Of a stretch of DNA of 44,471 nt, positions 31,682-40,165 are shown piece by piece. Position 1 is the first letter of the stretch, and each line of letters opens with the position of its first letter. This DNA is from Pseudomonadota bacterium (GTDB lineage: Bacteria; Pseudomonadota; Alphaproteobacteria; Caulobacterales; Caulobacteraceae): positions 1 through 44,471 of the forward strand of contig JAEWJI010000003.1 in NCBI GenBank assembly GCA_023386645.1, written 5' to 3'. The translations under genes and the position numbers were made by a program. Below the pieces are notes generated by a model. That model did no database searches and was not told the origin of the DNA. It saw only the letters and a program-made list of their open reading frames with translations.

Positions 31682-31706
31682 CAATATCTGGCGAAATAAA
31701 ATACCG
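31682..31706. promoter_or_regulatory. AT-rich stretch in the bkdR-bkdA1 intergenic region
   Basis: CAATATCTGGCGAAATAAAA and the bases just after it form the most AT-rich stretch of the neighbourhood. It lies just upstream of the bkdR Shine-Dalgarno, between the divergent genes. Lrp-type proteins favour AT-rich, loosely palindromic sites, so this is a candidate site for autoregulation and bkd control. Confidence 0.35.
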
Positions 31707-31813
31707 GACAACCGCCACAAGCAAGGTCGGATTCACGCAAGCCTTCTCCGGACCTTGTGTGCTAACTCGGGCGTTACGAGGAAACGCCACGGACCAACCG
31801 GACGGCAGGACGC

Positions 31814-33046
31814 ATGAAGAAGAACTCTCAGCCGCTCTCGCTTCGGGTGCCGGAGCCTTCGGGCCGTCCGGGCGACACGCCCGACTTCAGCCACCTGAAG
31901 CTGGACGCGCCCGGCGCCGTCGACCGGCCCCCGACCGACGCCAAGCCGGTCCAGATGCTGGACCTGGCCTTCCGCCTGATCCGTGTGCTGGACGACGAGG
32001 GCCAGGCGGTCGGGCCGTGGAACCCCCGGCTGGATCCCGAGACCCTGCGGCGGGGCCTGAAGGCCATGATCCTGACCCGCGCCTTTGACGACCGGATGCA
32101 CCGCGCCCACCGGCAGGGGAAGACCAGCTTCTATATGAAGTGCACGGGCGAGGAGGCCATCGCGGTCGCGCAGGGGATGATCCTGAGCCGCGAGGACATG
32201 GGCTTTCCGACCTATCGCCAGCAGGGGCTTCTGATCGCGCGCGGATACCCGCTCGTCGACATGATGAACCAGATCTATTCGAACGCGAACGACCCGATCA
32301 AAGGTCGGCAGCTGCCGATTATGTACTCGTCCAAGGAGTACGGCTTCTTCACGATCTCGGGGAACCTCGGCACCCAGGTTCCCCAGGCCGTCGGCTGGGC
32401 CATGGCCAGCGCCTACAAGGGCGACGACAAGATCGCCATCAGCTGGATCGGCGACGGGGCGACGGCCGAGGGCGACTTCCACAATGCGCTCACCTTCGCC
32501 GCCGTCTATCGCGCCCCGGTGATCCTCAACGTCGTCAACAACCAGTGGGCCATCTCGTCCTTCATGGGCATCGCCGGCGGCACCGAGACAACCTTCGCGT
32601 CCAAGGCCATCGGCTACGGCCTGCCGGCGCTCAGGGTCGACGGCAACGACTTCCTGGCCGTCTGGGCCGCGACCCAGTGGGCCGAGGAACGCGCCCGGTC
32701 GAACCAGGGGGCCACGGTGATCGAGCTGTTCACCTATCGCGGCGCCCCGCACTCGACCTCGGACGATCCCAGCCGCTACCGGCCGGGCGACGAGCACGAG
32801 AAATGGCCGCTGGGCGACCCGATCGCGCGCCTCAAGCAGCACCTGATCGCGCTCGGCGAATGGTCGGACGAACAACAGGCGGAAGCCGAGGCCGACGCCG
32901 TCGAACAGGTCCGCGCCGCCGGTCGCGAATCCGAGGCCATCGGCACGCTGGGCCAGTCGCGGCCCAGCGTGAAGACCATGTTCGAAGAAGTGTTCGCGAC
33001 CGAGGACTGGCGCCTGGTCGAACAGCGCCGCGAGGTGGGGGTCTGA
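31814..33046 (+). CDS. bkdA1: Branched-chain 2-oxoacid dehydrogenase E1 alpha
   Basis: A 410-residue thiamine-diphosphate subunit of the branched-chain keto acid dehydrogenase complex, which oxidises the keto acids of Val, Leu and Ile. The TPP/Mg motif is WIGDGATAEGDFHNALTFAA...NVVNNQWAIS. The segments YRQQGLLIARGY, IMYSSKEYGFFTISGNLGTQ and PHSTSDDPSRYRP match BkdA1 of Pseudomonas rather than pyruvate dehydrogenase E1, and the length of 410 is the same. The phosphorylation-loop-type sequence STSDDPSRYR is present, though no kinase is expected. It is the first gene of the operon; its stop shares one base with the bkdA2 start. Confidence 0.94.
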   Translation: MKKNSQPLSLRVPEPSGRPGDTPDFSHLKLDAPGAVDRPPTDAKPVQMLDLAFRLIRVLDDEGQAVGPWNPRLDPETLRRGLKAMILTRAFDDRMHRAHRQGKTSFYMKCTGEEAIAVAQGMILSREDMGFPTYRQQGLLIARGYPLVDMMNQIYSNANDPIKGRQLPIMYSSKEYGFFTISGNLGTQVPQAVGWAMASAYKGDDKIAISWIGDGATAEGDFHNALTFAAVYRAPVILNVVNNQWAISSFMGIAGGTETTFASKAIGYGLPALRVDGNDFLAVWAATQWAEERARSNQGATVIELFTYRGAPHSTSDDPSRYRPGDEHEKWPLGDPIARLKQHLIALGEWSDEQQAEAEADAVEQVRAAGRESEAIGTLGQSRPSVKTMFEEVFATEDWRLVEQRREVGV

Positions 33047-34176
33047 TGTCCGAGCAATCCACCTTCACCGAGGCCGATCGCCACGACGGCATCGAGCCGG
33101 ACATGGCCTCGCAAGGCGCCGACGCTCCGGCCTCGCCCGCGCCCGAGACCCCTTCGGTCGCGGCCATGAACATGATCCAGGCGCTGAACTCGGCCCTGGA
33201 CGTCAAGATGACCGAGGACCCCGACGTCCTGTCGTTCGGCGAGGACGCCGGTTATTTCGGCGGCGTCTTCCGGGTCACCGACCAGCTGCAGCAGAAGCAC
33301 GGCCTGACCCGCAGCTTCGACGCGCCGATCTCGGAGACCGGCATCGTGGCCGCCGCCATCGGCATGGCGTCGTACGGCCTGCGGCCCTGCGTCGAGATCC
33401 AGTTCGCCGACTACATCTATCCCGCCTACGACCAGATCGTCTCCGAAGCCGCCAAGCTGCGCTATCGCTCGGGCGGCCAGTTCACCGCCCCCATCGTGGT
33501 GCGCTCGCCCTACGGCGGCGGCATCTTCGGCGGCCAGACGCACAGCCAGAGCCCGGAGAGCCTGTTCACCCACATCGCCGGCCTGAAGGTGGTGATCCCG
33601 TCCAGCCCCTATGACGCCAAGGGCCTGCTGATCGCCGCCATCGAGGACGATGACCCGGTCATCTTCTTCGAGCCCAAGCGCCTCTACAACGGCCCGTTCG
33701 ACGGCTGGCACGAGAAGCCGGTCAGTCCGTGGAAGGCCCAGGACCTGGCCCAGGTCCCGACCGGCAAATACGTCGAGCCGATCGGCAAGGCGCGGGTGAT
33801 GAAGGAAGGCGCGGACGTCACCATTCTGGCCTATGGCACCATGGTCTGGGTCTCGCTGGCGGGGGCCGAGCACGCGGGCGTCGACGCCGAGGTGATCGAC
33901 CTGCGCACCCTCGTGCCGCTCGATATCGAAACCATCGAGGCCAGCGTGAAGAAGACCGGCCGCTGCGTCATCGTGCACGAGGCGCCGAAGACTTCAGGGT
34001 TCGGCGCCGAGCTGTCGGCCCTGGTCCAGGAGCGTTGCTTCTATCACCTGGAGGCGCCGGTCGCGCGCGTTACCGGCTGGGACACGCCCTATCCGCACGC
34101 CTTCGAGTGGGAGTATTTCCCCGGCCCGCAGCGGGTCGCCGACGCCCTGAAAGCCACCATGAGCGGAGGCCGCTGA
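33046..34176 (+). CDS. bkdA2: Branched-chain 2-oxoacid dehydrogenase E1 beta
   Basis: A 376-residue transketolase-like E1 beta subunit. SFGEDAGYFGGVFRVTDQLQ and DAPISETGIVAAAIGMASYG form the cofactor side, ADYIYPAYDQIVSEAAKLRYRSGG is typical of E1 beta, and the C-terminal domain contains DVTILAYGTMVWVSLAGA and IDLRTLVPLDIETI. An N-terminal extension of about 40 residues rich in Ala, Pro and acidic residues precedes the usual start; an internal Met (AAMNMIQALNSAL) would match the Pseudomonas length better. The ATG at 33046 overlaps the bkdA1 stop (TGATG), supporting the longer form through coupling. Confidence 0.94.
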   Translation: MSEQSTFTEADRHDGIEPDMASQGADAPASPAPETPSVAAMNMIQALNSALDVKMTEDPDVLSFGEDAGYFGGVFRVTDQLQQKHGLTRSFDAPISETGIVAAAIGMASYGLRPCVEIQFADYIYPAYDQIVSEAAKLRYRSGGQFTAPIVVRSPYGGGIFGGQTHSQSPESLFTHIAGLKVVIPSSPYDAKGLLIAAIEDDDPVIFFEPKRLYNGPFDGWHEKPVSPWKAQDLAQVPTGKYVEPIGKARVMKEGADVTILAYGTMVWVSLAGAEHAGVDAEVIDLRTLVPLDIETIEASVKKTGRCVIVHEAPKTSGFGAELSALVQERCFYHLEAPVARVTGWDTPYPHAFEWEYFPGPQRVADALKATMSGGR

Positions 34177-34177
34177 G

Positions 34178-35881
34178 ATGGGTCGTTTCGTCTTCAAGCT
34201 GCCCGACGTGGGCGAAGGCACGGCCGAGGCCGAACTGGTCGCCTGGCACGTCGCGGTCGGGGATGAGGTCTCGGAGGACCAGATCGTCGCCGACGTCATG
34301 ACCGACAAGGCCACCGTCGAGATCACTTCGCCCGTCGCCGGCAAGGTCTCCAAACTGCACGGCCAGCCCGGCGACATGGCGGCGGTGCGCGGCCCCCTGA
34401 TCGAGTTCGAGGTCGAGGGCGCGGGCAATGCCGAGGCGGATGAACCCGGCCAGGGGGAGTGGATCGGCGATGGCGGCGGCGACGCCTCCCTGGGCGAGGG
34501 CGAGGAGCCGGCTCCGAGCGCCGCCCCCCAGCCAATCGCGGAGGCCGCCGCGTCCCCTGCGGCCGCGGGCGCCAACTACGTCTTCAAGCTCCCCGATGTC
34601 GGCGAAGGCACGGCCGAAGCCGAGCTGGTCGGCTGGCACGTCCAGCCGGGCGACACGGTGGCCGAGGACCAGATCCTGGCCGACGTCATGACTGACAAGG
34701 CCACGGTGGAGATCACCTCGCCCGTCGCGGGCGTCGTCGTGGCCGTCCACGGCGAGGCGGGAGCCCAGGTCCCGGTCGGCGGGCCGTTGGTTAGCTTTAA
34801 GGTCGAGGGCAAGGGGAACGTGGCTGCGGCGGCGCCCCCCTCGAACCCTGCTCCGCAGGCTTCGGTCCCCCCAACGGGGGGACACTCCACCGCGCCGAAA
34901 TCTCCCCCCGTTGGGGGGAGTACCCGCGAAGCGGGGGAGGGGGGCAAGTCCGCGCGCGCGCGGCCCGAAGCCTTCACCACCCGCGACCCGGCCCAGCGTC
35001 CGCTCGCCTCGCCCGCCGTGCGCCAGCGCGCTCGCGCCCTGGGCGTCGAGCTCCAGTTCGTCCCCGGCTCCGGCCCCGCCGGCCGCATCGAGCACGCCGA
35101 CCTGGACGCCTACGTCGCCTCGGGCGGGCGCGGTTCGTCCGTGTCCGGATCAACCACCTCGACCTACGCCAGGGCCGAGGGGACGACCGAGGTCCGCATC
35201 ATCGGCCTGCGCCGCAAGATCGCGGAGAAGATGGCCGAGAGCGTGCGCCGCATCCCGCACATCACCTACGTCGAGGAGATCGACGTCACCGCGCTGGAGG
35301 AGCTGCGCGCCCACCTGAACGCCCAGGCGAAGCAGACCGGCAAGCCCAAGCTGAACGTCCTGCCCTTCATCGCCCGCGCCATGGTCGTGGCCCTGCGAGA
35401 CCAGCCGCAGATCAACTCCACCTATGACGACGAGGCCGGCGTCCTGACCCAGCACGCGGCCGTGCACTTAGGGATAGCCGCCCAGACGCCGAACGGCCTG
35501 ATGGTCCCGGTGGTCCGCCACGCCGAGGCCCGCGATCCGTGGGACACGGCGGAGGAGATCGCCCGCGTCTCGGGCGCCGCCAAGGAGGGCGCGGCCAAGC
35601 GCGAGGAGCTGTCCGGTTCCACGATCACCATCACCTCGCTCGGGACCCTGGGCGGCGTCGTCCACACCCCCATCATCAACCACCCCGAGGTCGCCATCGT
35701 CGGCCCCAACAAGATCATCGAGCGGGTGGTGGTGAAGGACGGCCAGATGGTCGTCCGCAAGATGATGAACCTGTCCTCCAGCTTCGATCACCGCATCGTC
35801 GACGGCCACGACGCGGCGGTCTTCGTCCAGCGCATCAAGGGGCTGCTGGAGCACCCGGCGACGCTGTGGATGGGCGCGTGA
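34178..35881 (+). CDS. bkdB: Branched-chain 2-oxoacid dehydrogenase E2 with two lipoyl domains
   Basis: A 567-residue dihydrolipoyl acyltransferase core. Two lipoyl domains occur, at about 3-80 and 133-212, with lipoylated lysines K44 and K174, both in DVMTDKATVE. A Pro/Gly-rich linker at about 225-262 is encoded by a palindromic repeat. The E1/E3-binding domain follows at about 274-312 (LASPAVRQRARALGVEL, GPAGRIEHADLDAYV). The acyltransferase domain ends with the active site H538-R-I-V-D542-G. Pseudomonas BkdB (about 424 residues) has one lipoyl domain. The two lipoyl domains are close at DNA level, indicating duplication. One base separates it from bkdA2, and its stop overlaps lpdV. Confidence 0.92.
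   Translation: MGRFVFKLPDVGEGTAEAELVAWHVAVGDEVSEDQIVADVMTDKATVEITSPVAGKVSKLHGQPGDMAAVRGPLIEFEVEGAGNAEADEPGQGEWIGDGGGDASLGEGEEPAPSAAPQPIAEAAASPAAAGANYVFKLPDVGEGTAEAELVGWHVQPGDTVAEDQILADVMTDKATVEITSPVAGVVVAVHGEAGAQVPVGGPLVSFKVEGKGNVAAAAPPSNPAPQASVPPTGGHSTAPKSPPVGGSTREAGEGGKSARARPEAFTTRDPAQRPLASPAVRQRARALGVELQFVPGSGPAGRIEHADLDAYVASGGRGSSVSGSTTSTYARAEGTTEVRIIGLRRKIAEKMAESVRRIPHITYVEEIDVTALEELRAHLNAQAKQTGKPKLNVLPFIARAMVVALRDQPQINSTYDDEAGVLTQHAAVHLGIAAQTPNGLMVPVVRHAEARDPWDTAEEIARVSGAAKEGAAKREELSGSTITITSLGTLGGVVHTPIINHPEVAIVGPNKIIERVVVKDGQMVVRKMMNLSSSFDHRIVDGHDAAVFVQRIKGLLEHPATLWMGA
34867..34944. repeat. Palindromic repeat inside bkdB
   Basis: CCCCCCAACGGGGGG (34867-34881) is mirrored by CCCCCCGTTGGGGGG (34904-34918), with a further hairpin ACCCGCGAAGCGGG at the right. 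It has the look of the intergenic repeats of this window but lies in frame in the interdomain linker, coding for VPPTGGHSTAPKSPPVGGST and the residues after. Confidence 0.82.
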
Positions 35882-37281
35882 TGACGCAATTGATCAAGAC
35901 CAAAGTCCTCATCATCGGCGCCGGCACTGGCGGCTATGTGGCGGGCATCCGTTGCGGCCAGCTGGGGCTGGAGACCGTGCTGGTCGATGGCGGCGACGGG
36001 CTGGGCGGGACCTGCCTGAACGTCGGCTGCATCCCGTCCAAGGCGATCATCCACGCCGCCAGCAAATTCGAGACCGTGGCCAAGGCGGCGGCCGAGGGCG
36101 GGACGCTGGGGATCACGGCGAGCGCGCCCGCGATCGACATGACGCAGACCGTGGCCTGGAAGGACGGCATCGTCAAAAAGCTGAACGGCGGGGTCGCGGC
36201 CCTGCTGAAGAAGGCCAGGGTCAAGGTCATCAAGGGCTGGGCGACCTTCTCGGACGCCAAGACCTGCACGGTGAAGACCGACGATGGCGAGATCACCATC
36301 ACCGCCGAGCACGTCATCCTCGCCACCGGCTCCGAACCGGTCGAACTGCCCTTCCTGCCGTTCGGCGGCGACGTGATCTCCTCGACCGAGGCCCTGTCGC
36401 TGGACAGGGTGCCGGGGAAACTGGTCGTCGTCGGCGGCGGCTATATCGGGCTGGAGCTTGGCATCGCCTATCGCAAGCTGGGCGCCGAGGTGACGGTGGT
36501 CGAAATGGCCGACCGCATCCTGCCGCTCTACGACAAGGCCCTGACCGATCCGGTCGCCAAGTGGATGGAGAAGCACGGCGTCACCCTGATGCTGGGCGCC
36601 AGGGCGGGCGGCTTCGAGAAGGGCGCGCTGAACGTCACGACGAAGGACGGCGAGGCCGTCAAGCTCGACGCCAACAAGGTGCTGGTCACCGTCGGCCGAC
36701 GTCCGCGCACCAAGGGCTGGGGCCTGGAGAACATGGGCGTGGGCATGGCCGGGCCGTTCGTGAAGATCGACGACCGTTGCGCCACCAGCATGCGGAACGT
36801 CTGGGCCATCGGCGACCTGACCGGTGAACCCATGCTGGCCCACAAGGGCTCGGCCCAGGGCGAGGTGGTGGCCGAGATCATCGCCGGCCATGACAAGCGC
36901 TTTGACCCTGTCACCATCGCCGCGGTCTGCTTCACCGAGCCCGAGATCGTGTCCGCCGGCCTGGGCCCGCAGGACGTCGAGGGCCGCGACGACGTGATCC
37001 AGTCCGTCTTCCCCCTGATGGCCATCGGCCGGGCGCTGGCCATCGAGGCCGGCGACGATGGCGGCTTCGTGCGGGTTCTGGCGTCCAGGACCGACCACCG
37101 CATCCTGGGCGTTCAGGCGGTCGGCCAGCATGTGTCGGAGCTGTCGAACAGCTTCGCCCAGATGCTGGAGATGGGCGCGGTTCTGGAGGACGTCGCGGGC
37201 GTCATCCACGTCCACCCGACCTTGGGCGAAGCCTTCCACGAGGCCAGCCTCAGGGCCCTGGGCCACGCGATCCATATCTAG
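35881..37281 (+). CDS. lpdV: Dihydrolipoyl dehydrogenase (E3)
   Basis: A 466-residue flavoprotein that reoxidises the lipoyl arms of BkdB with NAD+. FAD-binding motif GAGTGGYVAG (13-22), redox disulfide C45-LNVG-C50 in GGTCLNVGCIPSK, NAD-binding VVGGGYIGLELG, ATGS..P and GDLTGEPMLAHKGSAQGE, and the C-terminal base His445 with Glu450 in HPTLGE. The stop of bkdB overlaps its ATG by one base, so it is the dedicated E3 of the bkd operon. A palindromic repeat separates it from the convergent thrS. Confidence 0.94.
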   Translation: MTQLIKTKVLIIGAGTGGYVAGIRCGQLGLETVLVDGGDGLGGTCLNVGCIPSKAIIHAASKFETVAKAAAEGGTLGITASAPAIDMTQTVAWKDGIVKKLNGGVAALLKKARVKVIKGWATFSDAKTCTVKTDDGEITITAEHVILATGSEPVELPFLPFGGDVISSTEALSLDRVPGKLVVVGGGYIGLELGIAYRKLGAEVTVVEMADRILPLYDKALTDPVAKWMEKHGVTLMLGARAGGFEKGALNVTTKDGEAVKLDANKVLVTVGRRPRTKGWGLENMGVGMAGPFVKIDDRCATSMRNVWAIGDLTGEPMLAHKGSAQGEVVAEIIAGHDKRFDPVTIAAVCFTEPEIVSAGLGPQDVEGRDDVIQSVFPLMAIGRALAIEAGDDGGFVRVLASRTDHRILGVQAVGQHVSELSNSFAQMLEMGAVLEDVAGVIHVHPTLGEAFHEASLRALGHAIHI

Positions 37282-37283
37282 CG

Positions 37284-37461
37284 CACCCTCTCCAGCGGGA
37301 GAGGGCTTGAGCGCCCGGGAGCCCGGCAGGGCGATCGGTCTCGCGCGAAAGGGTGAGGGGCTTAGCCCTCACCGGTTCGTACCGTAACCCCTCTCCCTTT
37401 CGGCTTGGCGCATCGCTTCGCTCTGCGAGCCTCAAGCCCTGTCCCGCCGGGAGAGGGAAAG
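37284..37461. repeat. Intergenic palindromic repeat (CCCTCTCC type)
   Basis: CACCCTCTCCAGCGGGAGAG at the left mirrors CCCGCCGGGAGAGGG at the right, with an inner inverted pair AAAGGGTGAGGGG and CCCCTCTCCCTTT around AGCCCTCACCGGTT. It fills the gap between convergent lpdV and thrS and may also act as a terminator. It is a different sequence class from the other elements. Confidence 0.75.
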
Positions 37462-37463
37462 GA

Positions 37464-39383
37464 TCAGCGCAGATCCGGCGGCGTCGCTTCTTCCGTCAGG
37501 ATCCGGATCGCCTCGTCCAGGCTGACCACCGTCTGGGCCTGGGAGCCCAGGCGGCGGATCGCCACTTCGCCCTTCTCGGCCTCGTTACGGCCGACCACGG
37601 CGATGACCGGGACCTTGCCGACCGAGTGCTCGCGCACCTTGTAGCCGACCTTCTCGTTGCGCAGGTCGATCTCGGTCCGCAGGCCGGCCGCCTTGAAGCG
37701 GGCCTGGACCTCGCGGGCGTAGTCGTCGGCGTCCGAGGTGATGGTCGCCACCACGGCCTGCGTCGGCGCGAGCCACAGCGGGAAGGCGCCCGCGTAGTTC
37801 TCGATCATGATGCCGATGAACCGCTCGAACGACCCCAGGATCGCCCGGTGCAGCATGACCGGCCGGTGCTTCTGCCCGTCCTCGCCGACGTATTCGGCCC
37901 CCAGCCGCTCGGGCAGGACGTAGTCCAGCTGGATGGTGCCGCAGGTCCATTCGCGGCCGATGGCGTCCTTGACGATGAAATCGAGCTTGGGCGCATAGAA
38001 GGCCCCGTCGCCCTCGGTGATCACCGGCTCGGAGCCGGCCGCGCGCGCCGCCTCGGCCATCAGGGCTTCGGCCCTGTCCCAGAACTCGTCCGAACCGGCC
38101 CGCTGTTCAGGACGGGTGCCCAGCGAGATGTAGGCCGTCTCCATGCCGAGGTCGGCGTGGACGGAGCGGGCCAGTTCGATGAAGGCCGCCGTCTCCTCGA
38201 CGATCTGGTCCTCGCGGCAGAAGATGTGGGCGTCGTCCTGGGTGAAGCCGCGCACCCGCATCAGGCCGTGCAGGGCGCCCGAGGGCTCATACCGGTGGCA
38301 GGCCCCGAATTCGGCCATCCGCAGCGGCAGCTCGCGGTACGACCGCTGGCCCTGGTCGAAGATCTGCACGTGGCCGGGGCAGTTCATCGGCTTGAGGCTG
38401 AGGGTCTCGCCCTCGACCGTCTCGCAGACGAACATGTTGGGCCGGTACTTGTCCCAGTGGCCCGAGGCCTCCCAGAACTTGCGGTCCAGAACCTGGGGCG
38501 TCTTGACCTCGACGTAGCCGGCCTTGTCCAGCCGGCGGCGCATATAGGCCTCGATCACCTGCCACAGCACCCAGCCCTTGGGGTGCCAGAAGACCATGCC
38601 CCGGCCCTCTTCCTGCATGTGGAAGAGTTCCATCGCCTTGCCGATCCGGCGGTGGTCGCGCTTCTCGGCTTCCTCGATCCGCTTCAGATAGGCGTCCAGG
38701 TCCGCCTGATTGGCCCAGGCGGTGGCGTAGATGCGCTGCAGCTGCGGGTTGCGGTGGTCGCCGCGCCAGTAGGCCCCGGCCAGCTTGGTCAGTTTGAACG
38801 CCTTCCCGACGAACTTGGTCGAGGGAAAGTGCGGCCCCCGGCACAGGTCGACCCATCCGCCGGACGCATAGGTGGTGATCGTCTCGTCGGCCGGCAGGTC
38901 GCGGATCAGCTCGGCCTTGAAGACCTCGCCCTTGCTTTCGAACAGGCGGATCGCCTCGTCGCGGTCCCAGACCTGGCGCACCAGCTTCTCGTCGCGGTCG
39001 ACGATCTCGGCCATCCGCTTCTCGATGGCGGCGAAGTCGTCGGTCGAGAACGGCTCCTCGCGGAAGAAGTCGTAGTAGAATCCGTCCTCGATGGCCGGGC
39101 CGATGGTCACCTGGGTGCCCGGAAACAGCTCCTGCACGGCCTGGGCCAGCACGTGGGCGGCGTCGTGACGGATGGTCTCCAGCGCCTCGGGATCGTCGCG
39201 CATGATCAGGCGGAAGGCGCCGCCGCTTTCCAGCTCGCGGTCCAGATCCAGCTGGCGGCCGTCGACCTCCACCAGGGCCGCCCGCTTGGCCAGCGACGGG
39301 GAGATGGAGGCGGCGACGTCGCGGCCGGTCGTGCCCGGCGGGAACTGTCGCACGGCGCCGTCGGGGAATTTCAGATCGATCAT
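37464..39383 (-). CDS. thrS: Threonine--tRNA ligase
   Basis: A 639-residue class II synthetase. The TGS domain (1-60) is followed by the editing domain with H73-DAA-H77 and the C-x3-H motif in DLCRGPHFPS. The catalytic core has the zinc Cys in LKPMNCPGHVQIF, motif 2 FGACHRYEPSGALHGLMRVRGFTQDDAH and motif 3 HRAILGSFERFIGIMIE. The C-terminal anticodon-binding domain follows (GLRTEIDLRNEKVGYKVREHS). ATG 39383 starts MIDLKFPDG and overlaps the yidD stop by four bases (ATGA), so it is translated after yidD in one operon. Confidence 0.97.
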   Translation of the reverse strand: MIDLKFPDGAVRQFPPGTTGRDVAASISPSLAKRAALVEVDGRQLDLDRELESGGAFRLIMRDDPEALETIRHDAAHVLAQAVQELFPGTQVTIGPAIEDGFYYDFFREEPFSTDDFAAIEKRMAEIVDRDEKLVRQVWDRDEAIRLFESKGEVFKAELIRDLPADETITTYASGGWVDLCRGPHFPSTKFVGKAFKLTKLAGAYWRGDHRNPQLQRIYATAWANQADLDAYLKRIEEAEKRDHRRIGKAMELFHMQEEGRGMVFWHPKGWVLWQVIEAYMRRRLDKAGYVEVKTPQVLDRKFWEASGHWDKYRPNMFVCETVEGETLSLKPMNCPGHVQIFDQGQRSYRELPLRMAEFGACHRYEPSGALHGLMRVRGFTQDDAHIFCREDQIVEETAAFIELARSVHADLGMETAYISLGTRPEQRAGSDEFWDRAEALMAEAARAAGSEPVITEGDGAFYAPKLDFIVKDAIGREWTCGTIQLDYVLPERLGAEYVGEDGQKHRPVMLHRAILGSFERFIGIMIENYAGAFPLWLAPTQAVVATITSDADDYAREVQARFKAAGLRTEIDLRNEKVGYKVREHSVGKVPVIAVVGRNEAEKGEVAIRRLGSQAQTVVSLDEAIRILTEEATPPDLR

Positions 39384-39628
39384 GGCTTGGTCTTCACAGG
39401 CGGGCCTGGGGGAGGGACGGGGTCGTAGCCGCGCCCGCCCCAGGGGTGGCATTTACAGACGCGACGGACGGTGAGCCATCCCCCCCGCACCGGTCCGTGC
39501 TGGATCAGCGCGTCGCGCGCGTAGTCCGAACAGGTCGGCAGGAACCGGCAGGACTGTCCGAAGATCAGGGAGAGCGTGACCTTGTAGAGCCGGTGGCCCC
39601 ACCGCACGCCGCGTTCATACGGAGACAT
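39380..39628 (-). CDS. yidD: Membrane protein insertion efficiency factor YidD
   Basis: An 82-residue YidD-family protein associated with the inner membrane through an amphipathic helix (VRWGHRLYKVTLSLIFG). The family signature is complete: CRFLPTCSDYARDALIQHG with two of the conserved Cys, then RGGWLTVRRVCKCHPWGGRGYDPVP. It helps YidC-dependent membrane insertion. Here it is not beside rpmH and rnpA but between an IscU-like gene and thrS, an arrangement I recall from other alphaproteobacteria. Confidence 0.94.
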   Translation of the reverse strand: MSPYERGVRWGHRLYKVTLSLIFGQSCRFLPTCSDYARDALIQHGPVRGGWLTVRRVCKCHPWGGRGYDPVPPPGPPVKTKP

Positions 39629-39648
39629 GGTTCAGGCCGGACAGCGGC

Positions 39649-40116
39649 TCAGGCCGCGCCGGCCAGGCGAGTTCGCTCCGGCTCGCGCGCTTCCAGGGCC
39701 TGGCGCACCGCGTCCAGCGTCGCCTCGACGGCCACCATGGTGGAGGCGTGGCGAGCGGGGTAGTCGGCCACCTGCTTCAGGACGCGCAGGCCCTCGAACC
39801 GGCCGGTGGGACCCTCGCCGCCGGATTTCAGCATGGAGATCATGTCGTCGCGCGCGATCTCCAGTTCCGCCCGGTTCGAGCCGATGATCGCCTCGCCCAG
39901 AACCCCGGCGGCGGCCTGACCCAGAGCGCAGGCCTTCACGTCCTGGGCGAAGTCGGCGACCCGACCGTCGTCATCCAGAACCACATCGACGATCGCCTTG
40001 GACCCGCACAGCTTGGCCACCCGCTCGCCGGTCCCCTGGGGCGCGGACAGTCGCCCGCTGTGCGGCAGGTTGGCCGCCAGCGACAGGATCCGGGCGCTGT
40101 AGAGGTCGTCGATCAT
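39649..40116 (-). CDS. IscU/NifU-N-like iron-sulfur cluster scaffold protein
   Basis: A 155-residue protein with the IscU/NifU N-terminal fold. Cys37 (KLCGSK) and Cys63 (KACALGQAAAGVLGE) occupy the positions of two of the three cluster ligands of IscU. The third Cys of IscU, and the Asp after the first, are missing: the sequences are CGS and YPARHAST. This lack seems general in the alphaproteobacterial branch from memory. It may assemble or carry clusters by another ligand set, or have another role. It starts at ATG 40116, 20 bp before yidD on the same strand. A palindromic repeat separates it from the upstream TPR gene. Confidence 0.82.
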   Translation of the reverse strand: MIDDLYSARILSLAANLPHSGRLSAPQGTGERVAKLCGSKAIVDVVLDDDGRVADFAQDVKACALGQAAAGVLGEAIIGSNRAELEIARDDMISMLKSGGEGPTGRFEGLRVLKQVADYPARHASTMVAVEATLDAVRQALEAREPERTRLAGAA

Positions 40117-40165
40117 CCAGCCTGGAACATAGGCGATCGCGGTCGGTAAGGGGAGGGCGCCGCTT

